A DNA stretch of 64,000 nucleotides from Aneurinibacillus sp. REN35 (GCF_041379945.2 NZ_JBFTXJ020000012.1:62001-126000); one strand, 5' to 3'; positions 8,001 to 16,993 are shown, counted from the first letter of the stretch. Notes: generated from the letters alone by a model not told the origin. Translations and numbers: made by a program.

Positions 8001-9530
8001 CTATCTGCCTACGAGTCCCATGCCGTTGATAATTTTGTCTAGCATTTCATCCACGGCTGTGATCATGCGGGCTGATGCACTGTATGCGTGCTGAAACTTG
8101 ATCATATTAGACATCTCCTCATCGAGCGAGACACCGGATACGGACTGACGGCGATTCTCCACCTCACCTGCGAGCAGGCTCGTGTTGTCCAGCATACGCT
8201 GTGCCTCGCGTGTCTCGATTCCAAGCTTGGCAACAATGCCGCGCGTATATCCATCAAACGAGGTCGTTTCTGAACTGCCAGGTGTTCCGAACTCAATATC
8301 GGACTTGTGTTTGAGTGCAGCGATAGCCAGGGCATTTCGATTATCCTCTTCACCCGGTGTTCCCTCGCTTGCATCTTTTTTAGCAGCGATAGCAATCTTT
8401 CGTACCGATTGCATAATATCAGGATTCACTTTGAAATCAGAAGCATTCGCAGGTGTGGCCGCTCCGCTTTTGGTTGTAAAGAAATCGACTGGAGTATGCG
8501 TACCATTTGCAATGTCATCGAGGTTATATCCCTGTCTATGCAGTTCATTAACCGCTTCAAACATAGATGAGGCTAGATTATTCATTCGTTCAATATAGCT
8601 TGGAATAATGTCATCCCGTGAAGCAAGCTGCCCCGCAAGCGCTCCTGTTTTGAATTCTACCTCTGAATATTCATTTGTCTTGTTCTCATCCGTAAATTTC
8701 AATTGATACATTCCGTTTGTATCTTTTTCGGCGAAAGCTTGTAAGCTCGATGTTCCTTGCACGAGAGGAATGGAAGAGCTGGTATTTCCCGCAGTCGGCC
8801 CTTTTGCGTTTGCAATGATGGATATATTTATCATCCCATTAGTCGATTCAGTAACCGATACGTCTACCAGCTTTGACAGCTTGTCTACGAGCACATCCCT
8901 TTGATCGTACAGATCATTCGGCTGATAGCCGTGCGGCACAACATCGCCAATCTGCTTGTTGAGGCTTGCGATCTGCCGAGCATAGGAGTCGATCTCTTGC
9001 GCAGTAACATTAACCTCTTCATTCATATTGGTCTGCATCTTCGTCAACGAATCGTGGATAAAGGTGAAATTCTCCGTCATAGCGACCGCATTCTGGCGCA
9101 GCGCCTCCCTTGTGGCTTGATCCTTAGGGTTCGATGAAGCTTTCTGCCACGAATTCCAGAATTGATCCATGGAATATTGGAATCCCTTATCGGATGGCTC
9201 ATTTAGAAGCACTTCAATCTTCTCAAGGGTATCTGTCTTTTTCTCGTAATACCCTACCTTTTTATATTCATCTCGAAATTGCAAATCTAGAAAACGCTCA
9301 CGCAAGCGCTCCAGGCTTGACACCGTGACGCCAGTTCCCAACTGCCCTGCCTGGCGGGCATTCGTTAAACTTGGATACGGATGCGCTGGTGTAGCTACCA
9401 TCTCGGCGCGCTGGCGCGAATAGCCCTCCGTGTTAGCATTGGAGATATTATGCCCTGTAACCTGAAGCGCTCCCTGCTGCGCAAAAATACCTCGCTTTCC
9501 TATTTCCAATCCAAAAAATGTGGACGGCAT
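8001..9530 (-). CDS. flgK: FlgK, hook-filament junction protein 1
   Basis: A 509-residue protein with the rod/hook family N-terminal motif (FFGLEIGKRGIFAQQ, then GHNISNANTEGYSRQR) and a C-terminal SGVSLDEEMSNMIKFQHAYSASARMI helix followed by MLDKIINGMG, both typical of FlgK. It is the first of the two junction proteins placed on the completed hook. Good Shine-Dalgarno (AGAGGGAAAAGTC) before the ATG. Gene order flgN-flgK-flgL agrees with its secretion chaperone FlgN being encoded just upstream. Confidence 0.96.
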   Translation of the reverse strand: MPSTFFGLEIGKRGIFAQQGALQVTGHNISNANTEGYSRQRAEMVATPAHPYPSLTNARQAGQLGTGVTVSSLERLRERFLDLQFRDEYKKVGYYEKKTDTLEKIEVLLNEPSDKGFQYSMDQFWNSWQKASSNPKDQATREALRQNAVAMTENFTFIHDSLTKMQTNMNEEVNVTAQEIDSYARQIASLNKQIGDVVPHGYQPNDLYDQRDVLVDKLSKLVDVSVTESTNGMINISIIANAKGPTAGNTSSSIPLVQGTSSLQAFAEKDTNGMYQLKFTDENKTNEYSEVEFKTGALAGQLASRDDIIPSYIERMNNLASSMFEAVNELHRQGYNLDDIANGTHTPVDFFTTKSGAATPANASDFKVNPDIMQSVRKIAIAAKKDASEGTPGEEDNRNALAIAALKHKSDIEFGTPGSSETTSFDGYTRGIVAKLGIETREAQRMLDNTSLLAGEVENRRQSVSGVSLDEEMSNMIKFQHAYSASARMITAVDEMLDKIINGMGLVGR

Positions 9531-9577
9531 GACTTTTCCCTCTTTCCCTGTACGAATTTCTTTACTCTCTTCCTGAG

Positions 9578-10084
9578 TTACGCCTTGCTGTCAAAAAAAC
9601 CACGGTTCGCCTGCGTATACGGGTTGGCACGTGCATTCGTCTTCTTATATACATGTTCATCTTCCGGCGGTGCCGTTAATTCTTCAAGCGACATATTTAC
9701 AAACGCCAGCGACTGTTCAATCAGCTTCTGATTCAGTTCGTTGGCGTGCTTCAATTCGGTAATTACTGTGCCAAGCTTCTGCTGGCAATCGGCGAGTGCT
9801 TTCTTCAGCTCCGGATTTCCGGTCATCTCGATCAAGTCGCTTACATAGCATGTTTCCTTACGAACACCCCGCTGCATTAAATAGAGCGAGATTTGCTTCT
9901 CTCGCTCTAATTCAAGGGATTGGATGGTGGTGATGCAGCGAGATTCAAATTGCAGGATGCGGGCCAGGTCATTGATGGCGCCCTTGATGAGGACGTCCTT
10001 CTTATGCCCGGCAAGCTTCAGCATCCGCTCATGCTCCACAATCAGTTGGTCAAGAATCTCTACAATTGTATATAAATCATTCAT
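9578..10084 (-). CDS. flgN: FlgN, export chaperone for FlgK/FlgL
   Basis: A 168-residue helical protein; the opening LYTIVEILDQLIVEHERMLKLAGHKKDVLIKG resembles the FlgN family (long antiparallel helices that bind the C-terminal helix of FlgK and FlgL). The last about 30 residues are polar and ready to swap between partners. Position between flgM and flgK corresponds to B. subtilis yvyG, now called flgN. Start ATG at 10084 with GGTGAAA upstream. Confidence 0.85.
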   Translation of the reverse strand: MNDLYTIVEILDQLIVEHERMLKLAGHKKDVLIKGAINDLARILQFESRCITTIQSLELEREKQISLYLMQRGVRKETCYVSDLIEMTGNPELKKALADCQQKLGTVITELKHANELNQKLIEQSLAFVNMSLEELTAPPEDEHVYKKTNARANPYTQANRGFFDSKA

Positions 10085-10130
10085 TGTGTTTCACCATCCG
10101 GTCTTTCTATATATTCTTTACTGTCAGCGA

Positions 10131-10391
10131 TTACAGGCCTTTCTTAAGCAGCGCTTCCGCGATGATCTTCGCGTCTACGTGATACGTGCCATCCTGTACC
10201 TGCTTCTTCAAGTCCGCAATTCGCTCAGCACGTTCAGCGGCCGTCTCTTGTGTCCGCTGCAATTCCAGCGCCTCTGTCGATATCTCCAGCTGGTCGCGTT
10301 CCTTGCCTTTCGCTTTTGTCTCTTCCTGTTTCATCTCTTGCTGACGATACGGGTTGATTGGCTGAATATGGTTTGGTCTCTCGATTCTCAT
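10131..10391 (-). CDS. flgM: FlgM, anti-sigma-D factor
   Basis: The ATG at 10391 gives MRIERPNHIQPINPYRQQ, which aligns with the FlgM start including the NPY motif, and has GGGGTGA five bases upstream; a longer frame from a GTG at 10424 is less likely. The 86-residue product has the disordered, charged first half and the helical C-terminal half (RAERIADLKKQVQDGTYHVDAKIIAEALL) that binds sigma-D. The pattern V-x-x-G-x-Y-x-V-D is highly characteristic. FlgM holds sigma-D until the hook is complete and it is exported. A possible sigma-D promoter lies upstream at 10452-10478, giving the usual feedback. Confidence 0.93.
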   Translation of the reverse strand: MRIERPNHIQPINPYRQQEMKQEETKAKGKERDQLEISTEALELQRTQETAAERAERIADLKKQVQDGTYHVDAKIIAEALLKKGL

Positions 10392-10451
10392 GTGTGTCAC
10401 CCCGGCTTTCTTTCCAATTTGCACTGATATCCCTTATTCTTTCCTCATCCT

Positions 10452-10478
10452 TCATCGGTCTACACCAAATGGATTTCA
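10452..10478 (-). promoter_or_regulatory. Possible sigma-D promoter of flgM
   Basis: TGAA, 15 bases, ACCGATGA on the minus strand, a partial match to TAAA-N15-GCCGATAT (CCGAT core intact). It is downstream of the yvyF terminator and about 60 bases before the flgM ATG, so it would uncouple flgM to csrA from the com/yvyF transcript. Confidence 0.45.
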
Positions 10479-10502
10479 TTACCTCCGGCTGTTTGCGGCT
10501 AT

Positions 10503-10548
10503 ATAAAAAGAATGCCGACTACTTATTACTTAAGTAATCGGCATTCTT
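10503..10548 (-). terminator. Terminator after yvyF
   Basis: Minus strand: AAGAATGCCGA and TCGGCATTCTT close a loop that itself contains the palindrome TTACTTAAGTAA; the stem is followed by TTTTTATA. It separates yvyF from flgM. Confidence 0.7.
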
Positions 10549-10571
10549 GACAGAACTTTTAACAATTTTCT

Positions 10572-10994
10572 TTAGTCGATTGGGCCACTTCGATATAATG
10601 CCGATCCTTCACGCTTCTTCTGGGCTTCTTCTTCCCGTTTCTGTTCGTCCTCTTTCATGTATCCGGCAAGCTTCTTCAAGTTGCCGGTACAGCTTTCACA
10701 GATCGAACCGTTACGGGTTGGCATACCGCAGCTACGACAAGGATAACTCATGTTAGGGTTATTGTCGATGCTAAGCCGCCCTTCTACGATGAACATGGTA
10801 ATCTGGTTCATCGATACACCGGTCGCTTCACTCAATTCATGAATATTGCACGCCCGGTTTTCCTTCTTCCGCATGAATCGATAGCACTTATCGTACTCTT
10901 CATCAATCACTTTAACACACGCTCCGCAGACATTATGCCGTACTTTGCGAAATAGCTGCTGGCAGCGCGGACAGTTCTGCACATCAAAAGACAA
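10572..10994 (-). CDS. yvyF: YvyF-like flagellar-operon zinc-ribbon protein
   Basis: A 140-residue protein with two cysteine clusters: CPRC...CGAC at residues 8-25 and CRSCGMP...CESC near residue 85-100, so two zinc ribbons. Between them lies a helix-turn-helix-like segment (HELSEATGVSMNQITMFIVEGRL) resembling a MerR/phage excisionase start. This architecture and the position next to flgM match B. subtilis yvyF. The start is a TTG at 10994 with GGGGAGGGG about five bases upstream; the next ATG would cut the first cysteine pair. A regulatory role is possible, since the middle part looks DNA-binding, but none is established. Confidence 0.85.
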   Translation of the reverse strand: MSFDVQNCPRCQQLFRKVRHNVCGACVKVIDEEYDKCYRFMRKKENRACNIHELSEATGVSMNQITMFIVEGRLSIDNNPNMSYPCRSCGMPTRNGSICESCTGNLKKLAGYMKEDEQKREEEAQKKREGSALYRSGPID

Positions 10995-11091
10995 TAGACC
11001 CCTCCCCCTTCACGCATAACAAATATCATGCGTCTATTGTACTGTATTATAAGGAGGGTTTGGGGCCTATTTTTTAAAAAATTGTGTACGA

Positions 11092-11613
11092 TTACTTCGC
11101 TGCGACTTCCTTCACCGCTGCGATGGCTTTGTCGTAATCCGGGTGATTCGTCGCTTCCGATACGTATTCTACATACGTTACTTTGTTGTCGGCATCCAAT
11201 ACGAAGATGGCGCGCGCCAATAGGCGAAGTTCCTTAATTGCTACGCCGAATGCTTCGCCGAAGGATAGGTCCCGGTGATCGGACAGCATCTTTACATTCT
11301 CAATGCCTTCTGCACCGCACCAACGTGCTTGAGCAAACGGAAGGTCGACGCTTACCGTTAATACCTCTACACCTTCCAATCCTGCTGCTTCTTCGTTAAA
11401 ACGGCGGGTCTGCGCTTCGCATACCCCTGTATCAATAGAAGGAACGACGCTGATTAAGCGTACTTTTCCTTTTCCATCCTGCAGTGAATACGGTTGTAAC
11501 CCCTGTGCTAAGACAGTGAAGTCTTTCGCCGTATCTCCCACTTTTACCTCTTCACCGATGAGCGTCATCGGATTGTTTTTGAATGTGATTGCTCCTTCTC
11601 TTTCCATTGCCAT
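11092..11613 (-). CDS. tpx: Thiol peroxidase (2-Cys peroxiredoxin)
   Basis: A 173-residue cytoplasmic peroxiredoxin of the Tpx subfamily. The peroxidatic cysteine sits in [15 protein letters not shown] around residue 60 and the resolving cysteine in [11 protein letters not shown] around residue 95; both are present, as are the [14 protein letters not shown] and RAIFVLD segments. It reduces hydrogen peroxide and small alkyl hydroperoxides using thioredoxin. The ATG at 11613 has GGAGGG seven bases upstream; the frame extends to a TTG at 11628 that lies inside this ribosome site and is rejected. Single-gene unit, inserted between the comF and yvyF genes that are neighbours in B. subtilis. Confidence 0.96.
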   Translation of the reverse strand: MAMEREGAITFKNNPMTLIGEEVKVGDTAKDFTVLAQGLQPYSLQDGKGKVRLISVVPSIDTGVCEAQTRRFNEEAAGLEGVEVLTVSVDLPFAQARWCGAEGIENVKMLSDHRDLSFGEAFGVAIKELRLLARAIFVLDADNKVTYVEYVSEATNHPDYDKAIAAVKEVAAK

Positions 11614-11653
11614 GAATAGTCCCTCCAATTCAAAAGTGGGTGTTCTCTTCTAT

Positions 11654-11682
11654 ATTTTAGAGGAGATACCTCGAAATTACAA
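11654..11682 (-). promoter_or_regulatory. Sigma-A promoter of tpx
   Basis: TTGTAA, 17 bases, TAAAAT on the minus strand, about 40 bases before the tpx start codon. No Fur/PerR-type palindrome was recognised beside it. Confidence 0.6.
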
Positions 11683-11849
11683 CACGTTCACAGTGTTTAT
11701 AATGAATGTATACAAATGTTATGTACCAAAGCGCCTATATTACCATTCTTATACACTTACATTTTCATACATAAAAAGGTGCTTTTTCCTCTGTGGTTTC
11801 GCTTTGTTTTTTTATACATTGAAAAAATAGAGTAGGATAGGAGGACGCT

Positions 11850-13556
11850 ATGAGAAGGACGGGACGCATAGTAGGGATGCTGTTGCTGGGTGGAGGTCTG
11901 CTGTTCACACAGGGCTGTGCTGCATTGTTCGCTTCCGGGGAAGAGAAGCAGCGGATTGAGCAGGAGAAGAAGGCAAAAGCTGAAGTAAAGCAATATGAAG
12001 AGGCGATGAAGAAAGAAAACGAAGCGTTGGAGAAAAAGCCGCTAGAGCTGATGAAATACGCGGAAGAAGCAGACGCTACATTAAAGGGTGCAGAGTACGA
12101 AGAATTTGCGGTGAATTCTTCATTCACGCTCTCCGGTGCAGCTAAAAACCATCAAAATTTCCGTTCAGCATACGCCATGATCGAGATACGCACGGTGGAT
12201 GAAGGCGTTGGCGGGCGTTCGTTTACATATTACGCACCGCTAACCGAGGGTGCATTTGAGCAGAAGATCCAGCTTTTCAACGGAAAAGGCGACTATCGCG
12301 TTACCGTACGACTACCAAGTACTAAACAGGATAACTACTATTATGATATTGCCAACTTTAAGGTGCGTAATGTTAATCCAGCAATAAAGCGTGATATTGA
12401 AATGACACCGGCAGGGAAGGAAGCGGCACTCACCATTAACAAACCAGCGGCTGGATTTATAAAAAGCAGTGAATCCTTCGTATTGCAAGGCTCACTAAAG
12501 CCGCAGGGAAGCAAAAGCTACATCATGATTGCATTAGAGAAGGACGGCGAACGCTGGAAAAACCTTGTTCCTGTAAAGGACGGCGCTTTCTCAACTGATA
12601 TCCCACTGTTTTACGGCAAGGGCGTACATAAGGTAACCGTGCTGACACCGAAGCCCGGTAAAGAAGATTATTATGAAAATGCGGCCATATTACGTATCGA
12701 TAATACGTCAAATAAAATCGCAAAGCCTATTACATTCAGTAAGGAATATCAGGAGCGCGGACTTCAGCTCACCTACCCAAAGGCAGGTGGAGAGGAGACG
12801 CAGATGAAATATCGCATTGCCGGCACCATCGATCCGAATGCTAAAGATGCGGCCAAGACCACGCATCTAATCGTTCAGACGAAAAAAGGCGAGGACAAAG
12901 CAACCTACTTTATCCCGGTTACAAACTACACCTTCGATGACGAGTTCTGGCTTCGCTTCGGTCCAGGCGATTATGAAGTGACGGTGAATGTACCGGAGAT
13001 TCAATATGAAAACCGCAACTACTATCGTTTTTTTGAAACGGCTTCATTCGAAGTGAAGAATACGGCGATCGAAGATAAACGGGATTTGCTGCCGTCACGG
13101 GGTATCCAATCGGATGCGCCGGAGATTAAGCAGCTTGCCGAACAGCTCACAGCCGGCAAGGCAGACGAACGCGCCAAGGCGCTTGCCATCTATGAGTATC
13201 TGGCAAAAACAATTAAGTACGATGTGCAGAAATTCGAGAACGATGAATTTAATTATGATGACAGCGCAATAAAGACGCTGAAGGAAAAAGAAGGCGTATG
13301 CCAGGATTATGCGTTTCTCGGCATTGCTCTGCTTCGTTCCATCGATATGGAGGCTCGCTTTGTTGAAGGGTATGCGCGTAGCCGTCATGCCTGGATTGAA
13401 GTGAAAGTGGATGGTACATGGCTAACGATGGACCCAACCTGGGGAGCCGGCTATATTCAAGATGGAAAGTTCGTGCCGAAATATGATGCAAAATATTTCG
13501 ATCCAAAGCCGGAGGAGTTCAAAAAAACACATTCCCGCACCGGTACGGGGTACTAG
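11850..13556 (+). CDS. Transglutaminase-like lipoprotein
   Basis: The only large plus-strand gene of the first 20 kb, 568 residues. A lipoprotein signal peptide ends in the lipobox FTQGC at residue 23, so the protein is anchored outside the membrane. Residues 27-70 are a charged helix; then three beta-rich repeats of about 110 residues follow, each with a Y-F-V-P-V/F-G-K-G-x-Y-x-V-T-V pattern (around residues 85-175, 185-285 and 300-400). The C-terminal 150 residues are a transglutaminase/protease core: cysteine in GVCQDYAFL, histidine in SRHAWIEV, aspartate in TMDPTWG, the full triad. It may crosslink or cleave surface proteins or peptidoglycan peptides; the substrate is unknown. AGGAGG precedes the ATG. 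Confidence 0.9.
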   Translation: MRRTGRIVGMLLLGGGLLFTQGCAALFASGEEKQRIEQEKKAKAEVKQYEEAMKKENEALEKKPLELMKYAEEADATLKGAEYEEFAVNSSFTLSGAAKNHQNFRSAYAMIEIRTVDEGVGGRSFTYYAPLTEGAFEQKIQLFNGKGDYRVTVRLPSTKQDNYYYDIANFKVRNVNPAIKRDIEMTPAGKEAALTINKPAAGFIKSSESFVLQGSLKPQGSKSYIMIALEKDGERWKNLVPVKDGAFSTDIPLFYGKGVHKVTVLTPKPGKEDYYENAAILRIDNTSNKIAKPITFSKEYQERGLQLTYPKAGGEETQMKYRIAGTIDPNAKDAAKTTHLIVQTKKGEDKATYFIPVTNYTFDDEFWLRFGPGDYEVTVNVPEIQYENRNYYRFFETASFEVKNTAIEDKRDLLPSRGIQSDAPEIKQLAEQLTAGKADERAKALAIYEYLAKTIKYDVQKFENDEFNYDDSAIKTLKEKEGVCQDYAFLGIALLRSIDMEARFVEGYARSRHAWIEVKVDGTWLTMDPTWGAGYIQDGKFVPKYDAKYFDPKPEEFKKTHSRTGTGY

Positions 13557-13570
13557 CCTATAGCATATAC

Positions 13571-13606
13571 AAAGGAGACCTTGTCCGATCTCAAGGTCTC
13601 CTTTTC
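13571..13606 (+). terminator. Terminator of transglutaminase gene
   Basis: AAAGGAGACCTTG and CAAGGTCTCCTTT flank an eight-base loop and are followed by TTCTG; the stem is a perfect 13 bp. Between it and comFC (13607-13733) nothing else was recognised. Confidence 0.85.
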
Positions 13607-13733
13607 TGTATCGCTAGTTTAGTTTGCTTTTAAGACGATGAATCTGTTCTCTGTTTTCATACGCTGTGTCGATTGCGTACCTGACTTCTCCCCGCATTTT
13701 ATGTTACCACAAAGCCCTATTGCTTTTCGCTAT

Positions 13734-14495
13734 CTACCTCGCCACTGTCAAGCCGTATAGCTGCGCGTCAGGCATTGCCTTTTTGATCGCACAGCTTGCT
13801 TCAGCGATGGTCGTACCCGTGGTGTACACATCGTCCACCAGAACAACAACCGGACACTCCGGAAGAGATACGCCATCCTCATTAGCAAAGACAAAAACAT
13901 TTCGCATCGCCTGCAGACGCATCACCCGATCTTTTTTACTCTGCTTCTCCGTCGATTTTTTTCTCTGCAAAAGACCGTGTACCGGCACATCCACTCTCTC
14001 TCCTAATAGCTGTGCCATCTCCTCTGCCTGGTTAAATGTTCGCTCATATAAGCGTTCCTCATGCAGCGGAATATACGTAATCATGTCCACCTTCATCGCA
14101 TCGTAGTGTATACGCCAAGCCCGCCATAGGAGATAGGCCATGACTTCTCCTAGCTTGCGATCACCCCGGTATTTATACTGCGCCATGTTCTGCTTCATTT
14201 GGTCATTGTATCGAACCGCGCTGCGGGAGTGGAGAAAGGGCTGCTCCTTCCGACGAATACAGTCAATACATGTCTCTTCTGAAGACCAGGGACGTCCACA
14301 TATCGAGCAAATAACACCGGAGATGAAAGCGAATTGCTGCTCGCACATCTTGCAAAGAACCCTGTTCCCTTCACATAATTGATCTGCCCTGGAATGTGTA
14401 TGCTGACGAACTTGCTGACCGCATACGATGCAGAGCGGCATGGGTGGATACACGATATCTAACAATCCTTCAAAGAACCGCCGCCACACTTTCAT
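13734..14495 (-). CDS. comFC: ComFC, competence phosphoribosyltransferase-like protein
   Basis: A 253-residue ComF/GntX family protein. The N-terminus carries zinc-binding cysteine pairs (CIVCG, CKMC, CSICGRPW, CIDC) and the C-terminal half is a phosphoribosyltransferase fold with the PRPP loop VVLVDDVYTTGTTIAEA. It acts in DNA uptake during transformation; in other species ComF binds the uptake helicase and the recombination proteins. Starts 14 bases after comFA with AAAGGAGTGATGAGAG before the ATG. ComFB, which lies between them in B. subtilis, is absent. Confidence 0.95.
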   Translation of the reverse strand: MKVWRRFFEGLLDIVYPPMPLCIVCGQQVRQHTHSRADQLCEGNRVLCKMCEQQFAFISGVICSICGRPWSSEETCIDCIRRKEQPFLHSRSAVRYNDQMKQNMAQYKYRGDRKLGEVMAYLLWRAWRIHYDAMKVDMITYIPLHEERLYERTFNQAEEMAQLLGERVDVPVHGLLQRKKSTEKQSKKDRVMRLQAMRNVFVFANEDGVSLPECPVVVLVDDVYTTGTTIAEASCAIKKAMPDAQLYGLTVAR

Positions 14496-14509
14496 CTCTC
14501 ATCACTCCT

Positions 14510-16072
14510 TTACTGTATATATCCCTGCCTATGCGCTAGACGATTCATCTCACGAATCTGACGGCAGGCCGCTTTCATTGCATCGGTCACTTCTTCCGCC
14601 ATAAAAATCACCTGCCCGTCTGGTGCAGCCGCCGAACGCCCAGCACGTCCGGCAATCTGAACCAATGCCGATTCATCAAATACGGGCGCATCTGCCTGAT
14701 ACACCAATACTTGAATCCCCGGAAGTGTAACGCCTCGTTCCATAATGGTTGTCGTAAGAAGGATCTGCAGCTTGCCTTCTCGAAGCTTCATTACCTTCTC
14801 CTCTCTCTTTGGATCAGAGGCATGAACAGCCGCAATTTTTTCCTGCCAATTCGCGCGCTGGATGAGGATGTACTGATACAGTATGGGAAGCTGGCGGATC
14901 GCCGCAGCAAAAATAAAGGCAGGAACGTTCTCCTTTTCTACGTAATCCAGGAAAGAAAGCAGGGTTGCGATAGGTTTTTTGGCATTTAAACGATCGTTTA
15001 ATTTTCGTTCCCGGCACATGCCTGGTTCCGGAAGCAGGTGTCCGTGGTAGCGAACCGGGATTTTGACATGAGGAAGAAAAGCCTTGTGGCTGCTGGGCTT
15101 TTGCATGCGCTTCTGATAATCAGAACGAGGAGTTGCTGTTAGATAGATGGTCTTGCCGGGCAATGTCCGGGCACGCTGCACAGCAAAAGACAGCATCTCG
15201 TCTGCCGTGTAGGGATAAGCGTCCACTTCGTCAATAATGACGGCATCAAACCAGCGGTAAAAGCGAAGGGACTGATGCGTTGTCGCAAGCGCGAATCCGG
15301 CAGGACTCCATTTTTCTTCAGCCGGGGTCTTTCCATGCAGCACGGCCAGAGGATAGCTAGGAAAGGCTCGACGCAAACGCGGCGCCAATTCAAGCACGAC
15401 ATCGCGTCTTGGCGTCGCCCATAACACCCGCCGTCCCCCCGCTAGCAAATAATGCAGCAGCGGAAACATTACTTCTGTCTTTCCAGCACCGCAGACTGCC
15501 CAGACGAGAAATTCACCTGCATCATCTCTCTCGTAGAAGGAAAGCATCTCACTGGCAGCCATACGCTGCGCTTCTGTTAACTGCGGATACGCATGAAGCG
15601 CCTCCATTGTACTTATCTTTCTTCCACTAGCTGGCGATTGCTGTAATGATGGAAATGTATAATAATTCACACAACAACTGCTGCGCCCCATCGTTATACA
15701 ACGACGGCAATAGGCACATGGGCCATGACATCGCGCACAGTGTACCACGTGCATATTCTCTCCATCTGCACCACACCGGCTGCAGACGTATCCTTCTCTT
15801 GTTATCTGTTCTGCTTGCTTCATACCGATCAGGTTTTTAAGGCGATGAAAAAAAGGGAAAGAGCGCTCTTCCCCCTTCTCTCCCTCTTGTCCGGCTGCTC
15901 TCCTTACGGCAGGCATACATGTGATTCTTTGTGCAGCAACAAGATGCCCAAGCAGCGGAGCAACTTGGTGCGCCTCTATTCCATGCTGCTTTAGGGCATG
16001 CACAACCTCCTCTTCTCTCAATGCGCGTCCCTGCAATACGCGGCATATGTGTGCAAGTCTTTCATCGTTCAT
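14510..16072 (-). CDS. comFA: ComFA, ATP-dependent DNA translocase of competence
   Basis: A 520-residue DEAD-box-like helicase. A four-cysteine zinc motif (CSRCG...CARC, then CAYCRRC) lies at about residues 97-125, as known for ComFA. The Walker A is VCGAGKTE at about residue 195, Walker B is IIDEVDAYPY (DEVD in place of DEAD), SAT-like motif is LTATPR, and the C-terminal RecA domain ends with QIAGRAGRSAAAPDG. It powers entry of single-stranded DNA through ComEC. Three bases separate it from the abrB-like gene, so the two are one transcript. Likely induced by ComK, but no clear ComK box was found. Confidence 0.95.
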   Translation of the reverse strand: MNDERLAHICRVLQGRALREEEVVHALKQHGIEAHQVAPLLGHLVAAQRITCMPAVRRAAGQEGEKGEERSFPFFHRLKNLIGMKQAEQITREGYVCSRCGADGENMHVVHCARCHGPCAYCRRCITMGRSSCCVNYYTFPSLQQSPASGRKISTMEALHAYPQLTEAQRMAASEMLSFYERDDAGEFLVWAVCGAGKTEVMFPLLHYLLAGGRRVLWATPRRDVVLELAPRLRRAFPSYPLAVLHGKTPAEEKWSPAGFALATTHQSLRFYRWFDAVIIDEVDAYPYTADEMLSFAVQRARTLPGKTIYLTATPRSDYQKRMQKPSSHKAFLPHVKIPVRYHGHLLPEPGMCRERKLNDRLNAKKPIATLLSFLDYVEKENVPAFIFAAAIRQLPILYQYILIQRANWQEKIAAVHASDPKREEKVMKLREGKLQILLTTTIMERGVTLPGIQVLVYQADAPVFDESALVQIAGRAGRSAAAPDGQVIFMAEEVTDAMKAACRQIREMNRLAHRQGYIQ

Positions 16073-16075
16073 ATA

Positions 16076-16330
16076 TCACTCCGAACTCTTTACCGTTTTA
16101 TCAGCCAGACGAACATATTCCTCTTCCTGCTCAGCCACTCGCTGCCTTCCAGTTTGCTCACAAGCCGGCTGCTCCTTAGAATTTCTGTACAGCCGTATCG
16201 ATACGATTCCATCTTCAACCAGGTCAAATTCAACCAAATCCCGGGGTCCAATTCCTATCTCCTTCATCATTTCCTTTGGCAAAACCACGCTCCCGTCCTC
16301 ATCCACCTTAATTTGTGAATTTTTTCTCAT
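16076..16330 (-). CDS. AbrB/MazE-type DNA-binding protein heading the comF operon
   Basis: An 84-residue protein. Residues 1-50 form a swapped-hairpin AbrB domain: QIKVDEDGSVVLPKEMMKEIGIGPRDLVEFDLVEDGIVSIR, with the 'G-x-V-x-L/I-P' and 'L-G-I' landmarks. The last 30 residues are polar and helical. It is not a close copy of AbrB or SpoVT. Together with comFA and comFC it makes a three-gene operon; B. subtilis has no such gene there. A regulatory or structural role in competence is inferred from context only. GGAGTGA precedes the ATG by seven bases. Confidence 0.82.
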   Translation of the reverse strand: MRKNSQIKVDEDGSVVLPKEMMKEIGIGPRDLVEFDLVEDGIVSIRLYRNSKEQPACEQTGRQRVAEQEEEYVRLADKTVKSSE

Positions 16331-16531
16331 GAAAATTCACTCCTTCCCTTCATATGGTTTTTCAGCTCACTCATCAGCTTGTACTATGTATTTCGACAAT
16401 ATCCATTATTTTCCTCTTCATATTTTACATAATTTTCTATATATTCACTTTTTATTGTGTCTGTTTCGACACGAAATTACGTTTGACAAAACGAGGAAGC
16501 GGACAGACTGGAAGAAAAGAGGTGAATACAT
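16331..16531. promoter_or_regulatory. Divergent intergenic region with Spo0A-box sequences
   Basis: This 201-base AT-rich gap separates the abrB-like/comF operon from a divergent TPR gene. It holds TTCGACAA at 16392-16399, exactly the reverse complement of the Spo0A box TTGTCGAA, and a second near match within TTTCGACACGAAA at 16463-16475, which is itself an inverted repeat. No convincing -35/-10 pair was found on either strand. One perfect 8-base box is not significant alone. Confidence 0.4.
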
Positions 16532-16993
16532 ATGGATCATGATATTATACGCCGCACCTACTGCTCTCCTGCGCGGGAAGCGTTTCTGCGGCGAACCAGC
16601 AAAGTCATGCCTAATCGTCCCGGCAGCGCTCTCTATATTAACACAACCGATCCTTCCTATTATGAAAAGCGGCTGCGCTGCAACCGTCATGATGTACGTG
16701 CATTGTATTGTATCGGACGTAAGTATGAGCGGGCAGGAGCCGTTGTAAAAGCCAGAGAGTATTATGAACGGGCCACAGCAGTTGATCCGTACTATGAGCC
16801 TGCAGTTGGAGCGTTACTTATTCTGCGGCGCAAAGAAGAATACAGCAAGCGGCTGCGTGAGGCGAAAGCCATTCGTGAACGAGAAGCTTGTGCAAAAAGA
16901 AAACGAGGCCTGTCCTCCTTTCGGGCAATGCAGACGGTAATGATCTCCTACCTCATTATTCTGCTGCTTGTATTCGGTGTTCTCCTTAGGTAA
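16532..16993 (+). CDS. Small TPR protein with C-terminal membrane anchor
   Basis: A 153-residue protein with no family name that I recognise. Residues about 55-100 make a tetratricopeptide pair (VRALYCIGRKYERAGAVVKAREYYERATAVDPYYEPAV). A basic stretch follows, and residues 132-152 are a single hydrophobic helix ending at the C-terminus (tail anchor). The TPR part would face the cytoplasm. AAGAGGTGAA precedes the ATG by six bases. Divergent from the comF operon. Function unknown. Confidence 0.75.
   Translation: MDHDIIRRTYCSPAREAFLRRTSKVMPNRPGSALYINTTDPSYYEKRLRCNRHDVRALYCIGRKYERAGAVVKAREYYERATAVDPYYEPAVGALLILRRKEEYSKRLREAKAIREREACAKRKRGLSSFRAMQTVMISYLIILLLVFGVLLR

Noticed and set aside
15921..16748. 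Plus-strand frame of 275 codons across comFA start and the intergenic gap
   Set aside because: Opposite to comFA and the abrB-like gene, Cys/Ser/Thr-rich wording typical of antisense frames, no ribosome site.
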